DNA from: Rhodobacterales bacterium
GTDB lineage: Bacteria > Pseudomonadota > Alphaproteobacteria > Rhizobiales > Stappiaceae
NCBI GenBank assembly: GCA_008107755.1
Contig: VIRH01000103.1
Coordinates: 21,930-85,929, forward strand
Direction: 5' to 3'
DNA: 64,000 nucleotides
The translations under genes were made by a program, and so were the position numbers. Positions within the stretch are counted from its first letter, which is position 1, and each line of letters begins with the position of its first letter. The notes beneath the pieces are model-generated. The model saw only the letters and a program-made list of their open reading frames with translations, had not been told where the DNA came from and made no database searches. Of this stretch, positions 63,964 to 64,000 are shown one piece after another.

Positions 63964-64000
63964 CCACACAAGAATGCCCGAACGACGCCTCTGGGTCGAG
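63955..64000 (+). mobile_element. IS481-type transposase, 5' end only
   Basis: The last 15 codons of the window read MNNPHKNARTTPLGR, which matches the very conserved N terminus of IS481-family DDE transposases (M-N-x-HKNARLTP-x-G/R-R). The rest lies beyond the right edge, so integrity is unknown. Confidence 0.75.

Overview
The window is high-GC chromosomal DNA from an alphaproteobacterium. Gene order points to the Hyphomicrobiales (Rhizobiales), possibly near Roseibium/Labrenzia/Stappia; the genus is inference. Supporting blocks are tsaB-rimI-fur-plsC-miaB-phoH-ybeY-corC-lnt-XRE-metK-trmB, rimP-nusA-ylxR-infB-rbfA-truB-rpsO-pnp, hslV-GNAT-hslU, dnaK-dnaJ-pmtA, and a PmtA of the rhizobial type. 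About 56 kb is ordinary core genome. The last 8 kb is the left part of a mobile element integrated at a tRNA-Arg gene.

Layout. 1-1.8 kb: the end of prephenate dehydratase and a PfkB-family kinase. 1.9-14.5 kb, minus strand: dapB-gpmA, then the translation and RNA cluster from rimP to pnp. 14.7-26.3 kb, minus strand: a twelve-gene housekeeping run from tsaB to trmB, covering tRNA modification (TsaB, MiaB, TrmB), ribosome maturation (YbeY, RimI), envelope lipids and lipoproteins (PlsC, Lnt), metal regulation (Fur/Mur) and SAM synthesis. 26.6-36.1 kb: a NifU-like Fe-S scaffold, a universal stress protein, a diguanylate cyclase, the HslVU protease, an FMN reductase, PmtA, DnaJ and DnaK. dnaK and hslV each have an upstream heat-shock promoter with the same 18-nt spacer. 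36.4-42.3 kb: an uncharacterised membrane protein with a Gly/Cys tail, AlkB, UbiB-UbiE, MutM and a crotonase. 42.5-50.7 kb: rpsT, a rhodanese and the replication cluster dnaA-dnaN-recF-gyrB. 50.7-55.6 kb: a GGDEF-EAL protein with a degenerate EAL domain, a small RlpA and an Fe-S photolyase.

Mobile element, from 56.0 kb to beyond the right edge. It abuts the 3' end of tRNA-Arg(CCG). Its large serine recombinase gene runs antisense through the whole tRNA, so its last 36 codons come from the tRNA and chromosomal flank. Behind it, all on the minus strand, are a small acidic protein overlapping the recombinase start, a VirD4/TraG-like ATPase, an exported two-domain protein, a four-helix membrane protein and an AT-rich XRE regulator. 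The window ends inside an IS481-type transposase whose start codon is buried in a long hairpin. No relaxase, type IV secretion channel or second attachment site is visible, so the element's extent and transfer ability are undetermined. The ATPase, exported protein and membrane protein together are the best candidate for an undescribed system here.
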